This document shows positions 28,101 through 37,209 of a stretch of 64,000 nucleotides of DNA, in pieces. Made by a program: the position numbers and the translations under genes. Numbering within the stretch: position 1 is the first letter of the stretch; every line of letters starts with the position of its first letter. Location: the NCBI RefSeq assembly GCF_014205845.1, contig NZ_JACHCR010000002.1, forward strand, positions 393,078 through 457,077. Reading direction: 5' to 3'. The stretch is from Mucilaginibacter cryoferens (lineage in GTDB: Bacteria; Bacteroidota; Bacteroidia; Sphingobacteriales; Sphingobacteriaceae). The notes under the pieces were generated by a model. It was not told the DNA's origin and did not search any database. It was given only the letters and a program-made list of their open reading frames with translations.

Positions 28101-29186
28101 GCGTGCAATGTTGAGCTTTTTAAGCAGGCTGCCAAAGGTATATAGCTGATGATCATAAGCATCAAGTATGGCCGATGTACGGACGTTTAAATAGGTTTTA
28201 AAAGATTGATCGCCCTTGGGGTGGCTTCTTAAGGCAAGCAGGTTAACGCAATGGCCAACCAAGCCGTAATTACCTGTAGCAGATTGGCCTGCGGCAGGTA
28301 AACCTAAAATAATCTCTTCCTGGCCGCTTATACGCTGCAAAAACACCTCAAATGCCGCCAGTAGGGTAGTAACAAAGCTTGTGCCGCTGGCCTTGCCGAG
28401 TTTTTTTAGTTCGTGCGCCAGTAAAATATCTAAATTAAAATCATCACGATGGCTTTTATAGGTACGCGTAGCCGGGCGTGGCAAGTCTGTCGGTAAATGC
28501 AAATGGTGACTGCTGCCTTTAAATTCATTGAGCCAGTATTGCTCGGTCTCTTTAAATTCCGGGCTTTTTTCAAATGCCAATTGTTCGGCAGCATATTCGC
28601 TGAAGAGGGGGGCAGGAGGTAAACTGATGCGTTCTTCTTTAACATAAGCCGAGTAAAACTTGCTCAGATCTTGCATCATTATACCTATAGACCATCCATC
28701 GCAAACAATGTGATGGGCGATAAATGTTAACAGGTGTTTTTGCTCGCTTAATTTAATCAGGCTTGTTTTAAACAAAGGGCCGGTTACCAGGTTAAAAGGT
28801 GTCAGTGCAATTTGCTTGTTAAAATTGCTGATAAATACCTGCTGTTCTGAAGCCGAATGGGCAGACTTATCAAGGTACTCTATATCTAAAGATAATTGAC
28901 CATAGATGCAGATGTATTTACCATCTGCGCTAAAACATGATCTTAGCGCCTGGTGGCGGTTGCTTAAATCCTGCAATGCTGTTAACATAGCATCATGATT
29001 TAAGGCTCCGGTTAAAAGCAGCGAAAAAGATTCATTATACGCGCAGTTAGCAGCATCGCCGCCGATGAGGCACGATGTCCAGATCTCTAACTGCGATTCT
29101 GTAGCAGGAGCAACCAATTGTAGCTCGGGACCGGTAAATGGGTCAAATTCTACCGGACTGGTATCATATGTAAAAGAGGTCTCCAA
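25158..29186 (-). CDS. Nonribosomal peptide synthetase, C-A-T-TE termination module
   Basis: 1342 residues. Condensation domain about 20-450 with HHIVCDG (H158-H159, D163); adenylation about 480-975 with YTSGSTGNPKG, YGPTET, TGDL and the catalytic Lys in PNGKTDKKAL; carrier domain with Ser1027 (ELGGHSL); thioesterase about 1085-1335 with GYSFGG (S1157), Asp in LAMFDTYA and H1316. Specificity residues read by alignment to GrsA are D-I-L-Q-L-G-V-I-W-K, very close to known glycine codes (DILQLGLIWK). Predicted to add Gly to the chain from the hybrid NRPS/PKS, whose stop is 2 bases upstream, and to release it. Its A-T-TE part is a close paralogue of the enzyme at 39417-42074. Confidence 0.95.
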   Translation of the reverse strand: METSFTYDTSPVEFDPFTGPELQLVAPATESQLEIWTSCLIGGDAANCAYNESFSLLLTGALNHDAMLTALQDLSNRHQALRSCFSADGKYICIYGQLSLDIEYLDKSAHSASEQQVFISNFNKQIALTPFNLVTGPLFKTSLIKLSEQKHLLTFIAHHIVCDGWSIGIMMQDLSKFYSAYVKEERISLPPAPLFSEYAAEQLAFEKSPEFKETEQYWLNEFKGSSHHLHLPTDLPRPATRTYKSHRDDFNLDILLAHELKKLGKASGTSFVTTLLAAFEVFLQRISGQEEIILGLPAAGQSATGNYGLVGHCVNLLALRSHPKGDQSFKTYLNVRTSAILDAYDHQLYTFGSLLKKLNIARDASRIPLVPIMFNIDMGMDDDVAFYGLQHHLHSNPREYESFEIFVNTSGRDESLVLEWSYNTQLFQASTIKNMMDEFEFLLRQLVADPDILIGNIKSKNTDELIGQLNIWNQTTVVYDKNKPLHQVISECAVKFNNNIAIKFDQTTLTYRQLNESANQFAALLLSQGVKKGDKIAFVMDRSAEMVAMMLGIMKTGATYIPLDPQFPLGRINYMLSDSGAVLLISSKKYKGRYKSDAKELVLENEWTTLSQYPITNPTVEVSGDNLAYILYTSGSTGNPKGVQIAHSSLVNFLYSMQKEPGITVADKLLAVTTVSFDISGLELFLPLITGAQVIIADSDTSKDGRALMDIIRTDKVTIMQATPYTWRIMLEAGWNNTTPLKVLCGGEALPKELANRMLKQAASLWNVYGPTETTIWSTIKQIKANDETITVGRPIDNTSIYILDKFLNPLPAGTPGEIYIGGDGVAKGYLNQPALTAEKFVADPFSQTSGAKMYSTGDLGVFKPDGEIECLGRIDTQIKIRGYRIEAGEIEHYLVNEYNVKEAVVIAHADKSGIDKLVAYIVIKDGFQGENEAAQIKGWRINLRALLPDYMVPDDFIIIPAMPLTPNGKTDKKALADQSIKLAESINLFVSPRTDVEKLVADIWSEFLEIRNIGIYDNFFELGGHSLIAVQVMARIEKITGKRLPLAVLFENSTVEKLALMLEMDGKSIVWDSLVPIKPAGTKMPLYIVHGAGLNVLLFNALATNMDADQPVYGLQAKGLNGTDEPLDNIVDIAAHYNASIMEQNPTGPYALAGYSFGGIIAFEMAKQFEAMGKEVKMLAMFDTYAYRSPYFDPPATQYYKRGKFFMRKLVYNLSFKDGVGNTIAHNSLGLKRRLKKAIWKIANDDEQEGFFGYSNKIDEMNILAEKRYQLVPYQIAVEVFRAEDRTFYLDDFENLGWKHYALKGVNVHKIPGGHNTIFKAPNDKTFASILQNCLDKAAGK

Positions 29187-29188
29187 AA

Positions 29189-32100
29189 TTAGTTGCTGCT
29201 TATTTTAACCTGTAAAAATTTTCCGGGATTGTTGTTGTCGCTAATAAACCAACCTGGATTGCCCTCTTTATCCCTGCCAAGCTTTGCGCCCGGAACAGGG
29301 GGCTCTGCAAGTAGTTGTACTTGTATGGTGTTGGTAGCCTGTGGTTTTTCTGACGGCATAAAGCCAGATTCTATCATTTCGGCAATGCTTTCTTTAAATG
29401 CGGCAATGATCTGGTCTATTTCCTCGTCTGTGTGCGCGGCTGTTATAAAGCACGGGAACAGATCCCAAATATGGATGCCCTTATAACGCATCAGTGTAAA
29501 CAACAACTCGCCATAGGCAAGCTCATATTTAAATTTTATCTTCCAGAGCGAGCCAAATGATGGCGAATATAAAGGGATGCCTTCTTTTTCACATATCGCG
29601 TTCAGGGCATCAGAAAGGCGTTTGGTACGGGCATTTAGTTCTTCCTGTAACGCCGGTCCTCTTTCTTTCATATAGAGCAGGGTAGCTTTTCCGGCTGCCA
29701 ATGCCAGCGGATGGCGTACAAATGTGCCGGCGAAATAGGTTACACCCGCTTCGGGCTGCGAATCATCGCCATATTGCCAGGTGCCGCCATCAAGCGCATC
29801 CATATATTTGCTGATGCCCGCAATGGCGCCAATAGGCATGCCACCGCCAATGACTTTTCCGTAGGTGCCAAGGTCGGCCTTGATGCCAAACATGGCCTGT
29901 GCGCCTCCCGGGTGCATGCGGAAGCCAGAGATCACCTCGTCAAATATCAATACCGTTTCCGAACTTTGGGTTATTTCTCTAACCTTCTTCAAAAACTCAA
30001 TAGGCTGAAATTCGGGGCGCCTGCTTTGTACCGGTTCAACCAGTACAGCGGCAAACTCATGGGCGCGTTCGGCTATTATTTTAAGCGTTTCTTCGGTACC
30101 ATAATCTAATATCAGCATATTTTGCACCACTTCTGGCATAATACCAGGGGCGGCGGGTACCGTTTTTAGATTTTTGGTGCCGCGAACGATAACTTCGTCA
30201 TTTATACCGTGATACGAGCCGCTAAATGCAACAATTGTTGAGCGGCCGGTTACGGTACGCGCTATACGCATGGCACCCAATACGGCTTCAGAACCTGTAT
30301 TACAAAGTGCTGCACGATCAAAATTGGTAAACTCGCAGATCAGTTTACAAACATCCCCGGCTAACTCGTGCTGCGGACCTATCTCATAACCTTTTTCTAC
30401 CTGCTCCAGCACTGCTTTTTTAAGCACATCAGCCTGGTAACCTAAAAAGTTCGAGCCGAAGCCATTCAGCGCATCTACATACTCGTTGCCATCTATATCC
30501 CAAACGTGGCTACCTTTTGATTTGTTGACAACCAAGGGGTAAACTACCTCCTTGGTCAATGGCCTAAAACCACTCACCACCCTTGGATCTGCCATGTAAG
30601 GACGATCTTTTTGAGTTTGCGCTTTACTCCCTTTGGTTTTGGCGTTGTATTTAGCAGTCAGCTCATCTAAAAATGCCGATTGTTTTTCATTTAGTTCTAA
30701 TGTTTGTTTTTCGATGCGGGCTGTTGCACCAAAAGGTTTTTTGATCTCAATTTGCTCTTCGATAGTGAGCTCCAAACCCCGGTGATTTGCCTTTACCGGA
30801 GTAATTACCGGCGTTGCCGCGTTATAAACCGGGGGGGCAATAGCCAGTACACTTCCACCCTGAATGAGCGATAGTTGACTGCTTAATAGTTGAAGTTGTT
30901 GTGATATTAAATTGATGATCAGGTCATTGTTGTTTATTTCTGTACCATTGCTTGAAGGTGCCGGAGGGGCAAACCCAGGTTGCTGTACAACTGCCGGTTT
31001 CAAAATGTCGGCAGCAAGGTTAGCATCAAGATAAGATGCCAGTGATATTAAACTATTATACTCTTCAAAAAGCTTTCTGAAGGTGATAGGTACATTAAAT
31101 TGTTTTTTAAGGTTGGTGGCTATCTGGGTTAGCGAAAGTGAATCGAAACCGATCTCTATAAAACTCAACCCTGTGCCCGCGCTATCGATCTCGATGCCCG
31201 AGGCATCTTCAAAAATTACTCTTAGCTTATCAATTAATATATCTTTCCTCGTATGCATAGTTTGGGTAGTAATAATTTTAGGTTGTGGTGCAAAATCTTT
31301 TGCATTGGGTTCAATACTATTGGTGATTATGGCGGGCTCCAGCCAGTAACGTTTATGATCAAAGGCGTAGGTTGGCAAGTCTACCTTGTTGCGTTTCTGC
31401 TGGTTATAAACGCCATTCCAGTTAGGTTCGATACCGTTTAGCCACAATTGCCCCAGTGCCTTTAATACGTGATAATACTCGGTATCAGTTTCATTTTTTT
31501 CAAACCCCGATATAACAGTTACATTTCTATCTCCTATATGCTGCCGGGTTAGGGTAGCCAGTATATTGCCGGGGCCTACTTCTAAATACAAGCGGCCTTC
31601 ATCTTCCTGCAACGTATCCAAAGCACTGGCAAACCGCACAGTTTTACGCAGGTGCTGCGACCAATATGTTGGATCGGTAGCTTCGGCGCCGCTCATCCAG
31701 TTACCTGTTACTGTTGATACTATTGGCTTTACCGGTTGCTTAAGTTTTATTGATCTTACAACATTTTCAAATGGTTCTACAATGGCATCCATCATAGCCG
31801 AATGGAAAGCATGGCTGGTAAGTAATAACCTGCTCGGTATACCCTGTTCTGCTAATACTTCGGCAAATGAATTGATAGAAGCTGTTGGCCCGGCTACAAC
31901 ACAAAGCTTGCGGGTGTTAATGGCTGCTATGGATAATTTAGATGGTAAAATAGCTTCCAGCTTTTGGGCCTCCAATCTAACAGAAAGCATGTTGCCCTGC
32001 TCAACGCTGTTTACCAGGCGCGCCCGTTCCGAAATTAGTTTCAAAGCATCGGCCAAACTAAATACCCCGGCCAAATGTGCTGCAACAAATTCGCCAATAC

Positions 32101-35100
32101 TATGGCCTGTTAATACTTCGGGCTGGATGCCATAACTCATCCATAATTTTGCCATGGCATATTCTAAAATAAAAATAGCCGGTTGCGCGTAAAGTGTTTG
32201 CTTTATTTTTTCAGATGATTGATAATCAATTATTATAGGATATAATACCTCAAGTATATGTTCATGTATTGTGCCCTTCAATAAACCTATGCATTCGTCA
32301 ACGGCTGCGGTAAATACAGGTTCGGTTTGATACAGATCGAAGCCCATGCTGGCGTATTGAGAACCTTGGCCGGGAAACAGGAATACAACCCCGGCTGCTT
32401 TGGCTTTTAAAATTTTAGAAGCAGTTGGATCTGTTTCCGGTGTATTTAATTTAAGAAGCAGTTGGTCATTATTTGCGGCTATTATAAACCGTCGGAGGTT
32501 AAAATCAGCGCGTGTTGTTTGTAAAGTATAGGCAACATCGGCCAGATTAGTATCCTTATTATTGCCGATAAACCCAGCCAGTTTTGTAGCATAATTAGCC
32601 AGGCTACTTTCTGTTTTTGCCGACCAGGTAATAAGTTTTAAAGGTTTGCCTTCGGTTGCCGTAACAGGTTCGGCTGCAAATTCTTCAACTATTACGTTCA
32701 CATTTGTGCCGCCCACGCCAAATGAGCTTACCCCGGCACGGCGAATGGAATCTGTTTCCCATTCACTTAAATCACTATTAACATAAAACGGGCTATCGGC
32801 GATATCAATATTGGGGTTTATCTTGTTATAAAACAGCGAGGGGGGAATTTGCTTGTTACGCAAGGCCAAGGCAGTTTTAATAAGCCCGGCAACACCAGAG
32901 GCAGCCGTTAAATGCCCCATGTTACTTTTGATAGAGCCTATGGCGCAAAACTGCTTTTTATCCTGTAAGCCAAAAGCAAGGTTAAGCCCCTCAATTTCTA
33001 TTGGATCACCAAGCGGGGTGGCAGTGCCATGCGCTTCTATGTAACTTATGCTCGATGCTTCAATGCCCGCATCGTCAATAGCCATTGCAATTGCGCCGGC
33101 CTGGCCATGGGCGCTTGGGCTGCTAAAGCTGCTTTTGACAGCACCATCGTTATTAATGCCTACACCTTTTATAACGGCGTAAATGGTATCGCCATCGCGT
33201 TTGGCATTTTCTAAACATTTTAATAGCACAACGCCTGCGCCATCGCTAAATACGGTGCCGGTTGCGGCGGCATCAAATGTGCGGGTATGGCCATCTATAC
33301 TCATAATGGAACCATCCTCATAAAAGTGGCCGCTATTAATGGGGGAGGTGATGGATGCTGCACCGGCAATTGCAACACTACATTGCCCGCTACGGATACT
33401 ACTTACAGCTTGCGCAACAGCCAATAACGATGTTGAGCACGCGGCATAAACTGCAACTGCAGGCCCTTCCAGATTTAATTGAAAAGCGGTACGGGTTGCT
33501 ATATAATCCTTTTCGTTTAAAAGCCTTACCTGGAAATGCCCGGTACGTTCAACTATTTCGGGATTGGTTAATACATTGTTATTGTAATAGGTATTGTAAC
33601 CACAGCCTGCAAATACACCTACCGAACCCGTATATTTTTGAGGCAGATAGCCTGTTTTTTCTAACACTTCCCAAGCTATCTCTAAAAATACCCGGTGTTG
33701 TGGGTCCATCAGTTCGGCGTTCCTTGGGGTAAAACCAAAAAATCCCGCGTCAAATTCGTCGGCCTTATCAATTATGCCTCTTGCCTTTACATATGCAGGG
33801 TCATTTTTAACGCTGTTTGGTATCGCTTTATCTATTTCTGCTGCGGTGAAGAACCTGGTTGTTTCCCGGCCCTCCGATAACAGTTCCCAAAACTCATCAA
33901 TAGTATTTGCCCCCGGAAAACGTCCTGCCATGCCAATAATGGCAATGTCCTGATTGCTATTATCAGTTTTATTTTTCCTTGGGGAGAAAAGTGGAGTTGA
34001 TTGGTTGCTTCCACTTAAAAAGTTGACTAATCTACTAACAGTAGGGTATTGATATAGCTTAGTGATAGGTACATCTAAATTTAATTCCTGTTTTAGTGTG
34101 GCTACTGTTTTTAATGCCAACAAGGAGTTGCCGCCTAAGAGAAAGAAATCATCATCTATACCTATCTTATTCAGTTGAAGCAAATTTAGCCATACTGCTG
34201 TGATGCTTTTCTCAATCCGTGTTGATGGCGCTTTATATAAAACGGCAAGCTCTGGTCGTTCTAAACCGGTATCAGGGAGTGCTTTACGGTCAACCTTGCC
34301 GCTTGTTGTTTTGGGTAGTTCTTTTATCCATATATACGCCGATGGCAGCATAAAATCGGGCAGCTGTTGCTCCATGATTTTACGTATAGCCGGGGTGTTT
34401 TCTTCGTTTGTTGACGATACCAGGTAAGCTATCAGGCGTTTTTGCCCTGCCGTGTCTTCGCGGGCTATAACAACAGCCTGTTGAATGTTTTCCAGTTGAT
34501 TGAGCAGTACTTCTATCTCGCCCAGTTCTACCCGGTTACCCCTGATTTTTACCTGGGTGTCTTTACGGCCCAGGTACTCAATGTTTCCATCGGGCAGGTA
34601 ACGCGCCAGGTCGCCGGTGCGGTAAATGCGCACAGCCTGATTTTCCTCATCCTGTATATGGGTAAATTTTTCGGTGGTAAGATCTGGCTTGTTTAGATAA
34701 CCGTTAGCGAGACTTATACCTGCTACGCAAAGTTCGCCGGTTTCGCCGCCGGTTAATGGTTTAAGGGCATCATCTAAAATGATGATATCAGTTTTGCTGA
34801 TGGGAACACCAATTGAGGGCAATGGGGGCCAATGGCTTGCATCACCATCTAGTTTTAATTGCGTAACAACATGTGTTTCAGTTGGTCCGTATTGGTTATA
34901 TAGAGTGGCGTGGGGGAGTGCTTTAAAAAAGGCTGTTATCTGTGGGGTTATCTTTAACTGTTCGCCGGCAGTTATTACTTCCTGTAAACAGCTTGGGATA
35001 TGCTTATTGGCTATAGCTGCCTCTGTTAAGTATTGCAGCACCACAAAAGGTAAAAATATGCGATTTACAGACCGCTCCTCAATGTACTGTAAAAGTTTAA

Positions 35101-35800
35101 CCGGGTCAACACGTAACTCGTCGGTAATAAGTACAAGGGTTCCGCCGGTACACAAGGTGGCAAAAATCTCCTGGAACGATACATCAAAACTTAATGGTGC
35201 AAATTGTAAAGTATTTATGCCAGGGGCAGATATTGAATTTTTATGCTGCCACAATAACAGGTTTACCAGTGCCGCGTGCCCCATCACCACACCTTTAGGG
35301 GTGCCTGTTGAACCGGACGTATAAAGCACATAAGCACCATCGGGGTTATTAATGGGAGACGGAGCTTCGGAATACTGATAGGTTCTATCAGAGAATAAAA
35401 TACTTACGGGTAATAACTCAAATAACGCTTTTTGCGCTTCAGTCACCAGGCAGGTATCTATACCAGAGTCGGTGATGATCTGTTCGAGACGATCTTTAGG
35501 ATAATCAGGATCGAGCGGTAAATATGCTTTACCTGCTTTAAGTATGGCCAGTACACTTACAATGGTCTCAACGCTTCTAAAAGTACTAACGCCTATGATC
35601 GTTGATTGGGGAGATTGTGATAAGATAGCCGCAGCAAGATTATTGGCCTGTTGATTTAACTGGCTATAGCTTAATTGCCTGTTACCGAAAATAACAGCTA
35701 AAGCATCAGGTTTTTTTTGAAGCTGTTGTTCGAATAACTGGTGTACAAATACGGTATTCTCTATACCTTCTTCAATTAATTTTCCGGTATTTATGTTCAT
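29189..35800 (-). CDS. Hybrid NRPS/PKS: A-T-KS-AT-T-aminotransferase
   Basis: 2203 residues. Loading adenylation domain about 20-510; carrier Ser559 (LGGNSLL); ketosynthase about 618-1045 with Cys788 (VYAACSTS), His924 and His963; acyltransferase about 1140-1420 with GHSIGE (Ser1234) and HAFH (1330-1333), the malonyl signature; carrier Ser1554 (GFDSLS); class III PLP aminotransferase about 1730-2140 with Lys1982 (YGKVIGGGMPIG). No KR, DH or ER domain. GrsA-aligned residues are D-V-Q-F-I-A-Q-V-V-K, near proline codes (DVQLIAHVVK). Predicted: load an amino acid, probably Pro, extend with malonate, then convert the beta-ketone to a beta-amine. The C-terminus (PPVPGAKLGRD...) resembles the linker that normally precedes a C domain. 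Confidence 0.95.
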   Translation of the reverse strand: MNINTGKLIEEGIENTVFVHQLFEQQLQKKPDALAVIFGNRQLSYSQLNQQANNLAAAILSQSPQSTIIGVSTFRSVETIVSVLAILKAGKAYLPLDPDYPKDRLEQIITDSGIDTCLVTEAQKALFELLPVSILFSDRTYQYSEAPSPINNPDGAYVLYTSGSTGTPKGVVMGHAALVNLLLWQHKNSISAPGINTLQFAPLSFDVSFQEIFATLCTGGTLVLITDELRVDPVKLLQYIEERSVNRIFLPFVVLQYLTEAAIANKHIPSCLQEVITAGEQLKITPQITAFFKALPHATLYNQYGPTETHVVTQLKLDGDASHWPPLPSIGVPISKTDIIILDDALKPLTGGETGELCVAGISLANGYLNKPDLTTEKFTHIQDEENQAVRIYRTGDLARYLPDGNIEYLGRKDTQVKIRGNRVELGEIEVLLNQLENIQQAVVIAREDTAGQKRLIAYLVSSTNEENTPAIRKIMEQQLPDFMLPSAYIWIKELPKTTSGKVDRKALPDTGLERPELAVLYKAPSTRIEKSITAVWLNLLQLNKIGIDDDFFLLGGNSLLALKTVATLKQELNLDVPITKLYQYPTVSRLVNFLSGSNQSTPLFSPRKNKTDNSNQDIAIIGMAGRFPGANTIDEFWELLSEGRETTRFFTAAEIDKAIPNSVKNDPAYVKARGIIDKADEFDAGFFGFTPRNAELMDPQHRVFLEIAWEVLEKTGYLPQKYTGSVGVFAGCGYNTYYNNNVLTNPEIVERTGHFQVRLLNEKDYIATRTAFQLNLEGPAVAVYAACSTSLLAVAQAVSSIRSGQCSVAIAGAASITSPINSGHFYEDGSIMSIDGHTRTFDAAATGTVFSDGAGVVLLKCLENAKRDGDTIYAVIKGVGINNDGAVKSSFSSPSAHGQAGAIAMAIDDAGIEASSISYIEAHGTATPLGDPIEIEGLNLAFGLQDKKQFCAIGSIKSNMGHLTAASGVAGLIKTALALRNKQIPPSLFYNKINPNIDIADSPFYVNSDLSEWETDSIRRAGVSSFGVGGTNVNVIVEEFAAEPVTATEGKPLKLITWSAKTESSLANYATKLAGFIGNNKDTNLADVAYTLQTTRADFNLRRFIIAANNDQLLLKLNTPETDPTASKILKAKAAGVVFLFPGQGSQYASMGFDLYQTEPVFTAAVDECIGLLKGTIHEHILEVLYPIIIDYQSSEKIKQTLYAQPAIFILEYAMAKLWMSYGIQPEVLTGHSIGEFVAAHLAGVFSLADALKLISERARLVNSVEQGNMLSVRLEAQKLEAILPSKLSIAAINTRKLCVVAGPTASINSFAEVLAEQGIPSRLLLTSHAFHSAMMDAIVEPFENVVRSIKLKQPVKPIVSTVTGNWMSGAEATDPTYWSQHLRKTVRFASALDTLQEDEGRLYLEVGPGNILATLTRQHIGDRNVTVISGFEKNETDTEYYHVLKALGQLWLNGIEPNWNGVYNQQKRNKVDLPTYAFDHKRYWLEPAIITNSIEPNAKDFAPQPKIITTQTMHTRKDILIDKLRVIFEDASGIEIDSAGTGLSFIEIGFDSLSLTQIATNLKKQFNVPITFRKLFEEYNSLISLASYLDANLAADILKPAVVQQPGFAPPAPSSNGTEINNNDLIINLISQQLQLLSSQLSLIQGGSVLAIAPPVYNAATPVITPVKANHRGLELTIEEQIEIKKPFGATARIEKQTLELNEKQSAFLDELTAKYNAKTKGSKAQTQKDRPYMADPRVVSGFRPLTKEVVYPLVVNKSKGSHVWDIDGNEYVDALNGFGSNFLGYQADVLKKAVLEQVEKGYEIGPQHELAGDVCKLICEFTNFDRAALCNTGSEAVLGAMRIARTVTGRSTIVAFSGSYHGINDEVIVRGTKNLKTVPAAPGIMPEVVQNMLILDYGTEETLKIIAERAHEFAAVLVEPVQSRRPEFQPIEFLKKVREITQSSETVLIFDEVISGFRMHPGGAQAMFGIKADLGTYGKVIGGGMPIGAIAGISKYMDALDGGTWQYGDDSQPEAGVTYFAGTFVRHPLALAAGKATLLYMKERGPALQEELNARTKRLSDALNAICEKEGIPLYSPSFGSLWKIKFKYELAYGELLFTLMRYKGIHIWDLFPCFITAAHTDEEIDQIIAAFKESIAEMIESGFMPSEKPQATNTIQVQLLAEPPVPGAKLGRDKEGNPGWFISDNNNPGKFLQVKISSN

Positions 35801-36033
35801 TAAACTTGACGAGGTTAGCTATGCTCACTTGCCTGATCGTTATTTGTAACAGGGGTATTTAAAATAATGTTGCAGGTTACTTTAAAAAGCAGTTGAATAT
35901 AGTGATTTTTTCCATTCTCATTGATGCTGAAATTGGTTTTGCATCAATAAAATTTATTTAAATAGTTATTAATTAATACGTAATAGTTATAGCTAAGTTG
36001 TGTTTTTATATTATATCAATAGTTAATATAGTT
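35801..36033 (-). promoter_or_regulatory. AT-rich leader of the hybrid NRPS/PKS gene, with TAAATACCCC motif
   Basis: 233 bp, the largest gap within the co-directional block between the hybrid NRPS/PKS and the response regulator. Very AT-rich at 35930-36030. TAACAGGGGTATTTA (plus strand 35847-35861) recurs with one change 31 bases before the A-T-TE gene (42106-42120). An internal promoter or regulatory leader is likely; no standard -7 element was found. No small reading frame is convincing. Confidence 0.4.
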
Positions 36034-37209
36034 TTATTGTTTCCGTTGTGCTTTTTCCCAAACCGCACTTTGTGTGGTAGTAAAATACCTGACGATGCCA
36101 GCCAAAACCGCATAATTCATCACACAAAAGTAGTAGGGTATAAAAAGAATTTTAATACGCAATTGCCTCTTTTCCATTATATAACCAAAAAATGCCAGCA
36201 GGTAAAAAAGCACCTGCGCAAATAAAAGTAATTGCCAAGCTGTTGCATTGGTTTCAACTACAAGGGCAATATTTAGTACAAAAGTGAGGATGAGCAGAAA
36301 AGGGGTAACCGTCCACCTTAAAACACGGTGGCTGATGTACTGGAACGACAATATTGGATACGGAAACGGATTAAACAAGCTTTTTAATCGTAAAATAGAC
36401 TGTATTCCACCGGCGGCGATGCGTATTTTGCGCTTCAATTCTTCAGATACGTTTTCGGATGCGGTCTCGGTGGCGTAGGCCTCTGGTTCATAAACAATGC
36501 GGTATCCTTTTTCGGCAATCAGCATCGAGATCATGAAATCATCCAAAACCGTATCTGCATCAACAGGAAGATAAAGCGAACGCCTGACACTAAACAATTC
36601 GCCGGCTGCACCCACCACCGAATACAATTCCGAATCCCACTTTTTAAGGGCCGATTCATATTTCCAGTAAAAACCTTCGCCCGCGGCGCTGGCATCGGCA
36701 TTTTCGTCAAAGTGCACACGCTTTTCACCGGCAACTGCGCCTACGGTAAGGTCGCTGTAATGGCGACAGATTTTAATGAGCGCATCTTTATTCAAAAAGG
36801 TATTGGCATCAGTAAATACAACAGCATCGGTATCCACAAAATCCATAGCACGATGAACGGCAGCTATTTTGCCCGCACGCTGTGGTTGGTGTAAAAGCTT
36901 AATTTGAGGATAGGCTGCTATAATGCCCGGTGTATTATCTGATGATCCATCGGTAATGAAGATCATTTTTAACCTGCCTGCCGGGTAGTTTAGCAGCAGG
37001 CTATTGGCTATTTTATCCTTTATAAAAAATTCTTCGTTATAAGCGGCTACTACCAGGGTACAGGTTGGTAGGTTATCCAGATCTTCAACTATAGCTTTTT
37101 TAGGGCCTTTTACTATTCTTTTTACTTTAATAATAATGTATAGCAATATGCCATAGCCTGCAAACGTGTAAAAAACTATAATGAGGCTTAATAGTAAAAT
37201 TATTTTCAT
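36034..37209 (-). CDS. Membrane glycosyltransferase family 2
   Basis: 391 residues. An N-terminal membrane helix, a GT-A catalytic domain (CTLVVAAYNEEFFIKDKIANS; VVFTDANTFLN as DxD-like site; a DDFMIS acidic motif near 222) and three C-terminal helices (about 300-385). The topology resembles processive or polysaccharide GT2 enzymes, but the canonical QxxRW is replaced by RKIRIAAGG. Start overlaps the preceding GT2 stop by 4 bases (ATGA). Probably adds a sugar to the lipid-linked repeat unit. Confidence 0.85.
   Translation of the reverse strand: MKIILLLSLIIVFYTFAGYGILLYIIIKVKRIVKGPKKAIVEDLDNLPTCTLVVAAYNEEFFIKDKIANSLLLNYPAGRLKMIFITDGSSDNTPGIIAAYPQIKLLHQPQRAGKIAAVHRAMDFVDTDAVVFTDANTFLNKDALIKICRHYSDLTVGAVAGEKRVHFDENADASAAGEGFYWKYESALKKWDSELYSVVGAAGELFSVRRSLYLPVDADTVLDDFMISMLIAEKGYRIVYEPEAYATETASENVSEELKRKIRIAAGGIQSILRLKSLFNPFPYPILSFQYISHRVLRWTVTPFLLILTFVLNIALVVETNATAWQLLLFAQVLFYLLAFFGYIMEKRQLRIKILFIPYYFCVMNYAVLAGIVRYFTTTQSAVWEKAQRKQ

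Noticed and set aside
29189..35800. Possible trans-AT PKS
   Set aside because: A complete in-line AT domain with GHSIGE and HAFH motifs is present, so it is cis-AT.
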